Of a stretch of 64,000 nt of DNA, positions 1 through 9,911 are shown in pieces. The translations under genes and the position numbers were made by a program. The DNA is from Cladorhizidae sp. MBARI D1340-BT2 (taxonomy: Eukaryota > Porifera > Demospongiae > Poecilosclerida > Cladorhizidae): the NCBI GenBank assembly GCA_028752905.1, contig JAQNBH010000007.1, positions 12,610,653-12,674,652 on the forward strand, given 5' to 3'. Every line of letters begins with the position of its first letter. The first letter of the stretch is position 1. Below the pieces are notes generated by a model. It did not search any database and was not told the DNA's origin. It saw nothing but the letters and a program-made list of their open reading frames with translations.

Positions 1-255
1 GTTGGTCCAGTGTGTGTCCCCATAGAGCTATTGTCAACCTACTTCAACCTGCCTCAACCCAGTGTGGTGTTGGTCCAGTGTGTGTCCCCATAGAGCTATT
101 GTCAGCCTACTTCAACCTGCCTCAACCCAGTGTGGTGTTGGTCCAGTGTGTGTCCCATTAGAGCTATTGTCAACCTACTTCAACCTGCCTCAACCCAGTG
201 TGGTGTGGTCCAGTGTGTGTCCTCATAGAGCTATTGTTAGCCTACTTCAACCTGC
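1..255. repeat. 68-bp minisatellite, about 3.7 copies
   Basis: The segment starting with gttggtccagtgtgtgtccc recurs at 1, 69, 137 and about 204, a period of 68 bp. Copies differ by a few substitutions and small indels. It runs directly into a second array that shares the 'gtggtccagtgtgtg' part of the unit, so the second array probably arose from this one. It continues off the left edge of the window. Confidence 0.9.
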
Positions 256-440
256 AGCGTGGTGTGGTCCAGTGTGTGCCCCCAACATGGCCCAGCGTGG
301 TGTGGTCCAGTGTGTGCCCCCAACATGGCCCAGCGTGGTGTGGTCCAGTGTGTGCCCCCAACATGCCCCAGCGTGGTGTGGTCCAGTGTGTTCCCCCAAC
401 ATGGCCCAGCATGGTGTGGTCCAGTGTATGTTCCCACATG
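256..440. repeat. 38-bp minisatellite, about 5 copies
   Basis: The unit cagcgtggtgtggtccagtg plus tgtgcccccaacatggcc (38 bp) is repeated about five times. Several frames stay open on both strands across it. Those frames are repeat artefacts: 38 is not a multiple of 3, so one long frame cycles through all three readings of the unit. The array lies in the presumed intron just upstream of the exon at 483. Confidence 0.9.
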
Positions 441-482
441 GTGCACAAACATTCTTGTGTTACATGTACTTGTGGTTTGCAG

Positions 483-584
483 TATTCTTCCAGCCAGGAT
501 ATGATGCAGGATGAGAGGATATCAAAGCTTGTGACGCTGATGGAAGAGTTGAAAGATTGGAAGAGTTGGTCTGCTATGCTCTGA
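483..584 (+). CDS. Probable terminal exon of an unrecognised gene
   Basis: A good 3' splice site (tgtacttgtggtttgcag) ends at 482. It is followed by 33 sense codons and a TGA at 582-584. The peptide is charged and helical, starting YSSSQDMMQDERISK and ending KDWKSWSAML, and looks like a coiled or amphipathic C-terminal tail. The upstream intron would contain the arrays at 1-440, and the earlier exons lie left of the window. I do not recognise the protein. The alternative is a chance open stretch, but the acceptor followed by a frame unlike the repeat argues for a real exon. Confidence 0.45.
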   Translation, partial: YSSSQDMMQDERISKLVTLMEELKDWKSWSAML

Positions 585-1610
585 AACTGAAAAATTCATT
601 AATTGTGAAATATTAGTATTCAAGTAAATCCGTAAATCTGGAATATTTCGTATTTACAATAATCCGCAAGAAAATATTTCGCGTTTACAATAATCTACAA
701 GAAAATATATTTTGCATAAACATAGAATTCGAGGCTTACAAATTCTCATTTTTTCCCACTGAGGCGACTGACGGTGAGATGATACACAAATGACTTACCA
801 GCTGAAAGTAACGGATGAGATTGCAGGCCATTCTTGAAAGAGCTTATCATCTTTATAGAGCTGTTCGGAAACCAGCTATTTAGGGATTGTGAAAGGAGCC
901 GTTAACTATAAAGTTCACATCGCAGCAGCTAGCGGTGGAAAAAGACGCATCAATATTGGACAAGTACGTAAGAAATTGCCAAAGCTGTGTTCACTTCTCC
1001 GGATTTTCAGCACTTCTAGAGGCTACTTTTTCTCTTCCCTGCCTGTGTGTGAGCACAAGCCAGATAGTTTACGCATAATCTTTCATTTTTATATTGTCAT
1101 TTTTATATTGTGTCTAAAAAAATCATAAATTTTCATAGGCTAGTCGGACTCCGAAAATTTATCAACAACGAAAATTTCCAAATTTAGACATTTCATTCAC
1201 TTGACAACACATTTATTAAACAACAAGATAACAACTACAACAACAACAACACAGTGTTGTAGTGCATAGTATGCATGGTAATAGAGTAGTGTAGACTGAG
1301 ACTCACCACTAAGAATTTAACGTGATCTGGGACTTGAGGTGCCTCTTGAGTAGGCTGTAACATTGCATAACATCATGTAACTTTATCGGCACAATGAATG
1401 ACAATATAGCATCTAATTAATGACTTCCACGGGGGGAAAAAACTCCCACAAAACCCAAAGCTATACTGTATATAGCATCAGCGAAGACAATGGAGCGCCA
1501 CACAAACCCACTACCTAACATCTATCTATCTATCTAATATACATAATGAGCAAGAGAGAGAGATGCCCCTCCAAATGTACCAGTCCTAGAGCTGTAGCCA
1601 AGTCAACTTT
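585..1610. other. AT-rich non-coding stretch
   Basis: No convincing gene is present. It probably holds the 3' UTR and downstream region of the exon ending at 584. Short direct repeats of the 'aatatttcgtatttacaataatc' type occur at about 640-710. A weak 79-codon plus-strand frame at 889-1128 has no recognisable motif and degenerates into an AT-rich tail, so I do not call it. Confidence 0.6.
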
Positions 1611-1627
1611 TTTCACTTCAAACAAAT

Positions 1628-1772
1628 ACCTGGAGTTGGCAGAACACTTGGCTCCATTGGAGTAAGCAACCGAAGAAGCCACGTCATAACAGTGGGCTTA
1701 CCTGGAGTTGGCAGAACACTTGGCTCCATTGGAGTAAGCAACCGAAGAAGCCACGTCATAACAGTGGGCTTA
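1628..1772. repeat. 72-bp perfect direct duplication
   Basis: A 72-bp segment beginning cctggagttggcagaacact occurs at 1629 and again at 1701 with essentially no differences. The copies abut, so this is a recent tandem duplication. Confidence 0.9.
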
Positions 1773-1889
1773 CAACACAACTTACAGCAAAGTAATCCAT
1801 CCAGGTGAACCTCCTCTCTCTCAAAAAAAAAGGTGAAGAGATTCAGAGGCATTCAGAGGATTTCCCGGTAGGCATAGGTACCTGTGCAA

Positions 1890-2110
1890 CCTTCCTGAGC
1901 AAACCTTCCTGAGCAAAAGAGTTTCCAGAAACAGCAAGATCAGCCAGAAAGAGACTGTCCCTTCCTAAGCAAAAGAGTTTCCAGAAACAGCAGGATCAGC
2001 CAGAAAGATTCCTAAACAAAAGAGTTTCCAGAAACAGCCAGAAAGAGACTGTCCCTTCCTAAGCAAAAGAGTTTCCAGAAACAGCAGGATCAGCCAGAAA
2101 GAGACTGTCA
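1890..2110. repeat. Irregular minisatellite, about 4 copies
   Basis: The segment agcaaaagagtttccagaaa followed by cagcaggatcagccagaaag recurs about four times with units of unequal length (about 40-56 bp). An A-rich tract follows at about 2135-2170. Confidence 0.8.
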
Positions 2111-2349
2111 CAGACTCCAGTTGTGATCATCAGCCATTAAAAATAAAATAAAAAATAAAAAAAAATTAATGAAGGGGAGTAGTGTAGGCACTTCAGTTTG
2201 TGTCCTATTTCTGTGCTCACTTTCAGCGACTTGACCAAGAGTAGGGCTTTCTCTAGAGAACTTCGGCTCTTGTCTAAAATAAAGTACCACACTTGTCGTT
2301 AGGTAGCTTTAGCTAGTCACTGTGCATACTAGCTTTTAGCTAGTCTGGC

Positions 2350-2825
2350 ATGGTCTGTTGCCGATGCAACCGCAGTGGGCACTGTATTAATTGTTCGTGC
2401 TACGACAGAAGAAACAATGTGTGAGCTGCTTGCCCATGAGGCGGAACACATAACTCAGTCTCAGTCTCTGGTGGGCATACACCAGCTCCAATCATCCCCA
2501 TCTCATCCCCAGGCTCTGTCTCTTCAGTTGTTGGTTCTATTAACAAACCTGTTTGCCATGAGGGACATGTCGACCTCTTTCCAACCAATGGCTCACCTGA
2601 CCTCGCCTCTGTCCAACGTTCTACAGCTCCTACCCAACCTTCTGTAACTCCACATCATCAATCTTCTCCATCCACTTCCTTGCTGCAAGTTCCACCTCTC
2701 TCGTCTCCACCACCAGCTACATCTCCTGCTACAGTCCCCACCTCTACCACTAACACTGGTCTACCAGCTGATCATCATCACTCTCCCATCCCTAACTTCC
2801 ATCCTCAGGGCAAAGACCATCACCC
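2350..2825 (+). pseudogene. 5' fragment of decayed RT retroelement ORF
   Basis: Reading from the ATG at 2350 gives a cysteine-rich N-terminus (MVCCRCNRSGHCINCSCY) interrupted by stops. A proline/serine-rich linker follows. The last codons before the TTAA at 2826, in another frame, join across the piggyBac insertion to the frame that continues at 5348 (ITLK|HVPKGARDAW). The Cys-rich motif, the P/S linker and the 'HVPKGARDAW' block are the order I know from a reverse-transcriptase family common in sponge and coral genomes. The ORF is broken by frameshifts and stops. Removing the insertion joins the two halves, but the result would still be dead. Confidence 0.65.
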
Positions 2826-2829
2826 TTAA

Positions 2830-2845
2830 CCGATTAAACGCCGTA
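2830..2845 (+). repeat. piggyBac left terminal inverted repeat
   Basis: CCGATTAAACGCCGTA directly follows the TTAA at 2826-2829. It pairs with 5332-5347 on the opposite strand with two mismatches. Confidence 0.9.
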
Positions 2846-3060
2846 AGCGCCATATGGCGCGAGACCTTACATCCTTCGCCACACAAAAATATATAAAATG
2901 AACCGTTACGAGCTAACAGCCCCGGTTGGGTTCTGCACATGCCTAGTAGACTAGAGAACGTCACAAAAATGATTATTTCCGGTTGATGCATCGTGCATCA
3001 AAAATCCTGCGGTTGAACGCCATTTTTGTTGGTCGAGCTTTTTTTATAAACTGCTCAAAG

Positions 3061-3226
3061 ATGCTCTCCTGTGAGGACGTTATTTCTCAACTTTTAGCCG
3101 ACGATTCTGGCGATTCTGGGTCAGATTCATTTGGGGAAGAAGGTGAAGACATCTATGCATACCGAGGAAACACGCTGGATCCAGTTGCTCTAAGAGAAGA
3201 GGCGCGCTTGGATGGACTTCTCGATT
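3061..3226 (+). CDS. piggyBac transposase exon 1 (acidic N-terminus)
   Basis: The frame starts MLSCEDVISQLLADDSGD and is followed by an acidic Ser/Asp/Glu-rich segment, as is usual at the N-terminus of piggyBac transposases. It ends at a consensus donor, GATT|GTAAGT, at 3226/3227. The matching acceptor (tcctacag) ends at 3489. The split codon T|CA restores an open frame (DSSDDESGDEASMTPF). An upstream in-frame ATG at 2983 also exists. I prefer 3061 because the residues before it are basic and unlike the family. Confidence 0.65.
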
Positions 3227-3489
3227 GTAAGTTTCTTCTAACCTTAGCGCTTCATAGCCTTTGTTTACCATAGTCAACTGAGAGTGTACTATTGCCAAAT
3301 ACTAGCTTATTCTGTTGGTATTCCAAATTCAGACAGGATAGTTATAGAAAAAAGGTTATAGCTAAGAGTGTAGGTTGGAGTTGTTGAGTTGTTGATGTTG
3401 ATTTTCATTTGAATTTTCAAATGTTGACCACAAACTTGATATATATATATATCTTGTTTTTCCCACCCTCCCCACTACTTTTCCTACAG

Positions 3490-4811
3490 CATCAGATGAT
3501 GAGAGTGGAGATGAGGCATCTATGACTCCTTTTGTTACATTGGAGGATGAGGAAGCCTTGCCTGAAGTCTCTACAGGGCGTGGGAACACGACTGGTGCTG
3601 GAGTTGTGCGAGGGAGAGGCGGGCGAGGGAGTACTGGCCGAGGGAGAGGCGGGCGAGGGAGTACTGGCCAAGGGGGAAGCAGCTCAAGTGGTAGTGGAGT
3701 CGTAAGTGTTGCTAGTGGTCCTCCAAAAGGTACTGGTAGTAGGCGGGCCAGAGGTTATAGGCGTGTGCGAGCATCTGGCACTGGTTCTGTCCGAGCATCT
3801 GGCACTGGTTCTGCCCAAGCATCTCGCACTGGTTCTAGGCTAACTGAGGTCACAGGTAAGTGGGAAATAAAGGAGCCAACTCCTTTGAAATTGGACTATA
3901 CAGCAACAGCTGGTCCAACTTCTTCATTGCTTGGTGCATCAAGTACATTTTTAGATGCATTTTACCTTTTTTTTACTCTTGAAGTGTGGGAACTCCTAGT
4001 AGCAGAGACGAACAGTTACGTTTCTAGGATGGCTAGTCTCTCCAGGCCATGGGTAGATACTAATATAGAGGAAATGAAAGCTTTTGTAGGAATGTTGATA
4101 ATAATGGAAGTTTCCACACTTCCATACTTAGAATTGTACTGGTCCACTAATCACTCGGATTTGTCTGGATCTTTGGTTCGTAAAGTAATGCCTAGGACTC
4201 GGTTTTTGGAGCTAATGCGTTATGTACATGTAAATTCTATTGATGGTTTGTTGGTTACAAATTTGATAGAAGCTTGTTTATTGAATTCATTTATTTTGTT
4301 TTCTTCTGTCCGAGCTCCAATATCAGTAAGGAAGGGTAATTATCTAGAAGCTAGGATTGTTCTAGCTAAATCTTTGATTGGTTCTTTCTCTTCTTGGCAG
4401 CGTGCAGGTCAACGTTGTAGTCAGGCAAATAGTCAGCTAGATCGCCTCAATTTAAAACTAGGTCATTTCCCACAGTGCTGTGCAAAGAAGCGCTGTGTAG
4501 TTTGCATTAGTAAAGGTTACAGGCATGAGGCAAGGTCCCAGTGTTGTTTTTGTAAGGTTCCTTTGTGTGGTGGATCAACTGTTTTCGTAATACCATACCT
4601 TGGTGGACTATCAGTAATGTTTATGCACCCCCTGCTCCTTTCTGTGCTTCTCTCTTGTTCCCTGCTCCTTCGTCTACGTCTCTCTTGTTCCCTGCTCCTT
4701 CGTCTACTTCTCTCGTTCCCTGTCCCTTCGTCTACTTCTCTCGTCTCTCCAGTATTCAAGTGTTATTCTTATCCTGGCATCTCATGTTTGTGTAGAATAA
4801 AAACATGGTGA
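3490..4811 (+). pseudogene. piggyBac transposase exon 2, catalytic core deleted
   Basis: After splicing the frame runs to a stop at 4809-4811. In order: an acidic stretch; a Gly/Arg/Ser-rich region with tandem GRGGRGSTG and RASGTGS repeats (roughly codons 20-110 of the exon); the start of the DDE_Tnp_1_7 domain (DAFYLFFTLEVWELLVAETN, then LPYLELYWSTNHSDLSGS and RFLELMRYVHV); an abrupt jump to the C-terminal part of the domain (EARIVLAKSLIG); and a Cys-rich zinc-binding tail (CCAKKRCVVC, CCFCKVPLC). The central region that holds the catalytic aspartates is missing, although the frame is intact around the deletion. Downstream sequence in frame is a pyrimidine-rich repeat and not transposase. 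Confidence 0.8.
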
Positions 4812-5331
4812 AATATCATGCCGGAGACCAAGCAAGCTATACCCAAGACTGAGCAAGTTCTACTCTACCCGTGACAGCAAGACCGGAGCTCTACCCAAGA
4901 CACTCCCTTACATAATTGTGTTTTATATTATGGTTTTATTCTAGTATGTGTTAGCATTTTCACTCTCTTATAATTTGTTTTTTGTATTATTATGTGTTAG
5001 CATTTTGATGGGGAAAACAACCCACTGGCTTTGCAGCTGGTAGAGGGTTTGTAAATAGATGCTCCATCTTGTGTTGGCATTATAATGTGTGTATAATAGT
5101 GTGAAAATATGAAAATATTCACCCCCAAGAAGATGACAAGGTTTTATAATGCTGGTTAGTTCTGCCCAGTTGGTAAGGAAGGCTCGATTTTTTTTTACAG
5201 GAAGTAGAGCTATCATGTGGCTGAATATGACCCAAGTTTCATGGGTGGAGTCCCTGCAGAACGGAAGATATAAAAATAATAAGTAAAATACCTCGTTAAT
5301 TCATGAATAATTTGCCCGCGGCTACTAGGAA
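4812..5331. other. piggyBac 3' non-coding region
   Basis: AT-rich sequence between the transposase stop and the right inverted repeat, with two partial copies of 'tgtgttagcattttgat' near 4945 and 5000. No ORF worth calling. Confidence 0.7.
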
Positions 5332-5347
5332 TACGGCGTGCAATCGG
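5332..5347 (-). repeat. piggyBac right terminal inverted repeat
   Basis: TACGGCGTGCAATCGG is the imperfect reverse complement of the left end and is followed by the target duplication TTAA. Confidence 0.9.
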
Positions 5348-7860
5348 TTAAGCATGTCCCTAAAGGGGCAAGAGATGCTTGGGCCGGTCTTTTCGGCGAG
5401 GTATTTCGTGACATTGTGGCAGATCCTTCAGATATAGCTGCCTGGAGCAAGGTCTTTATGTTACCACAATGTATTCTGGCCACACCTAAGTGAGGGGGCG
5501 GGAGCAATTGGCGTGCTACAGAAATGCTCGTCAAGTCTAGGATACGTAGGTGGAAAGGGGGTGATTTCCTGGGTCTATGGTCTACTGTGGAGGAGTTGAC
5601 TTCCAAGCTTCACAACTGCCAAGGGAAGCCTCGGAAGGTGACCCGAGAGTTGCTGAGAGTGGCCAATGCTAGACGGGCTCGGAACGCTGTGGAGGACGGT
5701 CAATACAAGAAAGCTATCCAGATTCTTATGTCAGATGGGCTTGTTCCGGCAGATGCTGATTCCTTTGATCACGTGCTGTCTAAACACCCTCAGACACCAC
5801 CACCTTCTATGCCCGTACCATCTCCTATCAGGGTGTCAGCGGAGGATGTCATCTTTGCAGTTAAATCATTCCCTAATGCCTCTGCTCCTGGCCCATCTAG
5901 GGGAAGTCTTGCGCCGCCTAACTTCCAAGTGCATCTCAAGGGCGGTGAGAATAGAGTCTTTCAAGGTCCTTGCCCCTTCACAAGTTGGAGTGGGAGTGCC
6001 GGTAGGATACGAATCCATTGTTCATGCCTTGACCCGGGTGCAACAGGAGATTGACATTCTTCCTGAGGAAAAATAGACACTTACTCGATTTCTCATTGCC
6101 TTCAATGGGATTGACAGGGGGTGTATGTTCAAGGAAATAAGAGACAGCATACCCTCGATATTTGCTTGGATGGATGTGTGCTATGGTACTAGATCTCTCC
6201 TCCATTTTGGTAATTATTCCATCCCCAGCTGCAGTGGGGTCCAGCAGGGCGATCCGTCAGGCCCACTCGGCTTTTCTCTGGGCCTCCATCCGCTAGTTGA
6301 GAAGATCCGCAAGCAGGTGCCAGGCCTCTTGATTAATGCCTGGTACTGTATCTTGATGATGGGATCGCTGTGTGGTTCGGCCAAGGATCTGTGTGCTGTT
6401 TTGACCATTATTGAACAAGATGGTCCTGCTCGTGGCCTCCATTTGAATCGACTGAAATCCCTTTTACACATACCTGAGGCCTCCTGCCCCCTTCCTAATC
6501 CCCTCCCTTTGGATTTCCCCATCTCCCGCGAAGGGTTCATCGTGTTGGGTGCCCCACTAGGTCCTCCCTCATTTTGTGAAGCCACACTCCTGAACCGGAT
6601 AAAGAAATTGGAGAAGATTCTATCCTGACTGCCTGACCTCCAGGACTCGCAGATGGAGACAACGCTGCTACGTTCCTGCCTGAAGCTTCCAAAGATAATT
6701 TTCGCCCTCCGCACATGTCCCCCTTGCCATCTCCAAGAAAGCTTTCGATAACACCATGCAGAAAGCCGTCTCTGACCTTGCTGGTTGTCCATTATCTGAC
6801 TGGTCATGGGAAAAGGCAACCCTTCCAAGCTCCCTAGGAGGTCTCAACATCCGACAGGCTTCGCTACATGCCCCAGCAGCTCTCCTTAGCTCTTTGCACA
6901 CCTCTAAAGGTCTCATTAGCAGTATACTTAGGAATACCCCCAAGGTTTCCCCTCATGCAGCCTCTGCTCTGTCCGAATTGGCCCTGAATGCAGCAAAACC
7001 GGAATGGTGTTCTCTCCAAGACATTGATGTTCCCTGTTCCCCTCACACAAAAGGCCCTATCTCGCTTAATAGATCAGGCAGCCTATGTTTCTCTCATCGC
7101 TCAGGCCCCGGACACGAGATCAAAGGCTTTGGCTCTGTTGTGCAACTCCCCATGCAGGTGATTGGCTCAATGTATTCCTTCCCAGGCCTTCGGTCTCCAT
7201 CTCTTCGACGCTGAGTTCCGTCTGTACATGCAGTATTGGTTAGGAATTCGGATGGTTGATGGTTGCGGACGGAACTCAGTGCTCCATATGCCACGTTATC
7301 ACTGACCCTTTTGGTGATCACCAGGTTGGCTGCGGTGGCAACAGTGATAGGATCTTTCGGCATGACTCTCTTAGGGACGCACTATATTCTGCAGCTCAGT
7401 CTGCTGCTTTGGCGCCCAAGAGAGAAGTGCCGGCTCTCATTCCAGGATCCGCTAGCTGCCCAGCTGATGTTTACCTACCAATATGGTAAAGGGTCCAACC
7501 AGCTGCCATTGACAGTCACAGTCATCTCGCCCCTTCAACAGGCAACAATTGCTGCAGCCTCCACCACTCAAGGTCATGCACTATCTGTTGCCAGAGCCAG
7601 AAAGATGGCTGTTCATTCTGCATCCTGTCACTCAGTGGGGGTCAACTTCATCCCAGTAGCAGGCAACGGGAGGTTGGAGTGAGGAGGGGCTGGACACCAT
7701 CCAGGCAATCGGACGACTCCAAGGGCAGCGCCGAGGGATACCTCCAGCCGAGTCTCTACGTGCCACCTCTTCCAACGTTTGGCCATCTGCCTTTGGAGAG
7801 GTAACGCAGTCATGTGGTTGCGTCGTCTTCTAACCCTATCTCCTAGGATGGACGGGCAGG
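5348..7860 (+). pseudogene. 3' fragment of decayed RT retroelement with putative C-terminal nuclease
   Basis: This continues the ORF interrupted at 2825. Across several frames one can follow: HVPKGARDAWAGLFGEVFRD; a WSKVFMLPQCIL block; SFPNASAPGPS; EVLRRLTSKCISRAV; the RT motif GVQQGDPSGPLGFSL (about 6234-6278); and the catalytic motif YLDDG at about 6350, readable after a frameshift. Further on (about 7275-7490) is C-x2-C...DPFGDHQVGC...FRHDSLRDAL and then PADVYLPIW. The zinc-knuckle plus RHN-like and PAD...W pattern resembles the restriction-like endonuclease of some non-LTR retrotransposons; that assignment is inference. A segment between GPS and EVLRRL is deleted. At least four frameshifts or stops make it non-functional. 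An A-rich tail is present at 7920-7975. Confidence 0.75.
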
Positions 7861-8036
7861 CCTGAACACGGATTATTTCTGTTGTTGTTGTTATACTTCG
7901 TATGGTTCCAGTTCTGGGGAAGAAAAAAAAAGAAGGGGAAAAAAGGAGGAAAAAAAAGGAGGAAAAAAAAAGGTAGTGGGCCCTCAGTACCTACAACTCT
8001 GAGGGCACAACTGAGCAGAGTGAAGGATGAATTACA

Positions 8037-8290
8037 CCTACAGTAGTATGCACTCATGCATTGTGTACTGCATCCCTTTCAGCTGTGGGAAGTACTTCAT
8101 AGGGGAGACCATCAGAAGACTGGAGAACAGAGTGAAAGAACATCAAGATGCCTGTAGAAAGTGTGTTAAAGAGAAATCTACAATTGATAAACCTGCAATG
8201 GACATGGACATCCTATTTTGTGGAAGGAAGCCACCATCTTGGACCGGGCCATGTACTTACGGTTGGTCAATAGTTCTGATTTGGGCAGTT
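8037..8290 (+). pseudogene. Penelope-like element fragment with GIY-YIG domain
   Basis: The frame from about 8057 reads VYCIPFSCGKYFIGETIRRL, then ENRVKEHQDACRK. It continues after a -1 shift near 8205 as GHPILWKEATILDRAMYLRL. This is the GIY-YIG nuclease typical of the C-terminus of Penelope-like retroelements (the order V-Y-x-I-P-C...GK-x-Y-I-G-E-T...R...EH). Only this domain remains and the RT part is absent. It sits between two RT relics of another family and is probably a separate truncated insertion. Confidence 0.7.
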
Positions 8291-8319
8291 GTTATGAACA
8301 ATCCTCTTTTATCACGTCC

Positions 8320-9440
8320 AAGCCTTGTGCCCTGTTTGTGGTAGAGTTATGCCTCTGACTAAAGCTGGAGTTTTGCATGTGCATGGTCCAGTTAATGATC
8401 GCTACCCTGGCTCCCGCTCCTTCACGTCCCTCTACAGCTTCTCCAACACATCAAAGCAGCAAGTCCCTTAATACTAATAATAGTGAGCAAGGACCATGTA
8501 ATAAGCCACCGTGGATAAAGATTGTAAAGATGATACCACGTGCATCTTGCCCCCAAACAGCCTTGAAGTTAACTGCCATCATTAATGATATTGTGTTGGA
8601 TATGGATAATCTTCATAAATTGTTTAAATTTGCCCCTTGTTGTTTGAGAGTTCCTAGTCAGGGTGGGCCCAAAAGAAGCCTCCTTCATTCCGGATGCAAC
8701 TTACCCAACTCAGACCCATATCCCAGGGAATAAGAGAGGCCATTTTAACAAAGATCCCTCAGATCTACTTTCCAAGACTTTCATCCAAATTAGAGGAAGG
8801 TGATTTCAAGGGAGTGATCTGTCTTGCTAGCTCTGAGGATTCTCTAGCAAGTTTTGATGAGAACACACTCAACAGGCTCAAAGACAAGCATCCCTCACCT
8901 GACCAGAATGTATCTCTGCCCCCTCCTCCAGTCTTTGATGAAAGTGTCTGTGTTAAAGTATCAGAGAAGTTGATCGTAAAGGCTACTTGATCATTTCCTT
9001 GTGGGTCCGCTGGGGGTCCGTCCACAGCATCTAAAGGACTTGATCATAGATGCATCTCAATGTAATAGCTAGCGTGAACCTGATTAAAGCCTTGACTTCA
9101 TTTGCAAATCAGGGTCTTGCAGGTAGAACTCCCTTTCCTGTGCGACAGTTTTTTTTGGTGCCTCCTTAGTTGCCCTCAATAAGAAGGATGGGGTGTGAGG
9201 CCCATAGCGGTCAGCTGCATGCTGAGATGTTTAATTGCCAAGGCTTCTAGCATAATGTTGACAGAGGCTATGAGTGGACTTCTTGCACCTTCTCAGCTTG
9301 GTTATGGTACTAAGCTCGGTGCAGAAGCTACGGTCCATGCAACCAGAGTTTATCTCTAGTCCCTTCAACCGGGCAATGTCCTGCTTAAACATGACTTTCG
9401 TACACTTTCATCGTGTACTGTAAAAAAAAAAAAAAAGGAA
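8320..9440 (+). pseudogene. Second, 3'-truncated copy of the RT retroelement family
   Basis: The order is: a zinc-knuckle-like start (CPVCGRVMPLTKAGVLHVHG); the IVKMIPRASCPQTALKLTAI block; RCLRVP-like CCLRVPSQGGPKRS; SSKLEEGDFKGVICLA; LKDKHPSPDQ; SFPCGSAGGPS; and, after frameshifts, RPIAVSCML, LLAPSQLGYGTKLGAEATVH and LQPGNVLLKHDF. Sequence stops in the RT domain before the GVQQGDP and YxDD motifs and ends in an A tract at 9421-9435. It is the same family as 2350-7860 but a diverged subfamily. The abrupt end could be a truncation by recombination. Confidence 0.7.
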
Positions 9441-9617
9441 AAAAAGCAAGCCGCAAGACAGTACCCATGTAGAGAGCACTACTGATGCCCCTTTACCACA
9501 TTGATCTATTATAATTGGTACAGGGTCTTCTAACTACTGTGAACATTACACTGCTTTAAAAATATATATCTGTCATCAATGTTTGTGTTGAAATAACACT
9601 TTCTTGTGTTGTAATAA

Positions 9618-9710
9618 TATAACACAAGAGAGTGTTCAGGTTACACAAGAGAGTGTTCAGGTTACACAAGAGAGTGTTCAGGTTACACAAGAGAGCATTC
9701 AGGATACTGA
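9618..9710. repeat. 21-bp tandem repeat, about 4 copies
   Basis: acacaagagagtgttcaggt is repeated four times; the last copy is diverged (gagcattcaggatac). Confidence 0.9.
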
Positions 9711-9845
9711 ATGCTTCAACAAGACTCCCGCTGAACTATTTCGCACCTTTTCGCTTTGTCAGACTAAACGCCAACTCAGCAGTGCATGTACATGGCAACT
9801 TACAGTGTGCAGATGTGCTTGGGAAATCTGCTCATAGTTCCTATG

Positions 9846-9848
<3 letters not shown>

Positions 9849-9884
<36 letters not shown>
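9849..9884. repeat. (CA)n microsatellite
   Basis: About 17 uninterrupted CA dinucleotides. Confidence 0.95.
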
Positions 9885-9885
<1 letters not shown>

Positions 9886-9911
9886 CCTTATCATTTCTGA
9901 ATATATATGTA

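Larger units (their letters stand above)
2830..5347 (+). mobile_element. piggyBac-type DNA transposon, internally deleted
   Basis: The element is bounded by TTAA at 2826-2829 and 5348-5351. Its terminal inverted repeats are CCGATTAAACGCCGTA on the left and CCGATTGCACGCCGTA (reverse complement of 5332-5347) on the right, matching at 14 of 16 positions. TTAA duplication is the signature of the piggyBac superfamily. Inside is a transposase gene of the DDE_Tnp_1_7 type. The element sits inside an older RT relic, so it inserted later. Length excluding the duplications is 2518 bp. The transposase lacks its central catalytic part, so this copy cannot move on its own. Confidence 0.9.

Noticed and set aside
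6214..6828. Minus-strand 204-codon frame
   Set aside because: It is antisense to the RT domain (GVQQGDP motif on the plus strand).
8377..8733. Independent host gene at 8377-8733
   Set aside because: IPRASCPQTALKLTAI and CCLRVPSQGGPKRS are blocks of the same RT retroelement family and the reading continues into further RT blocks in other frames.
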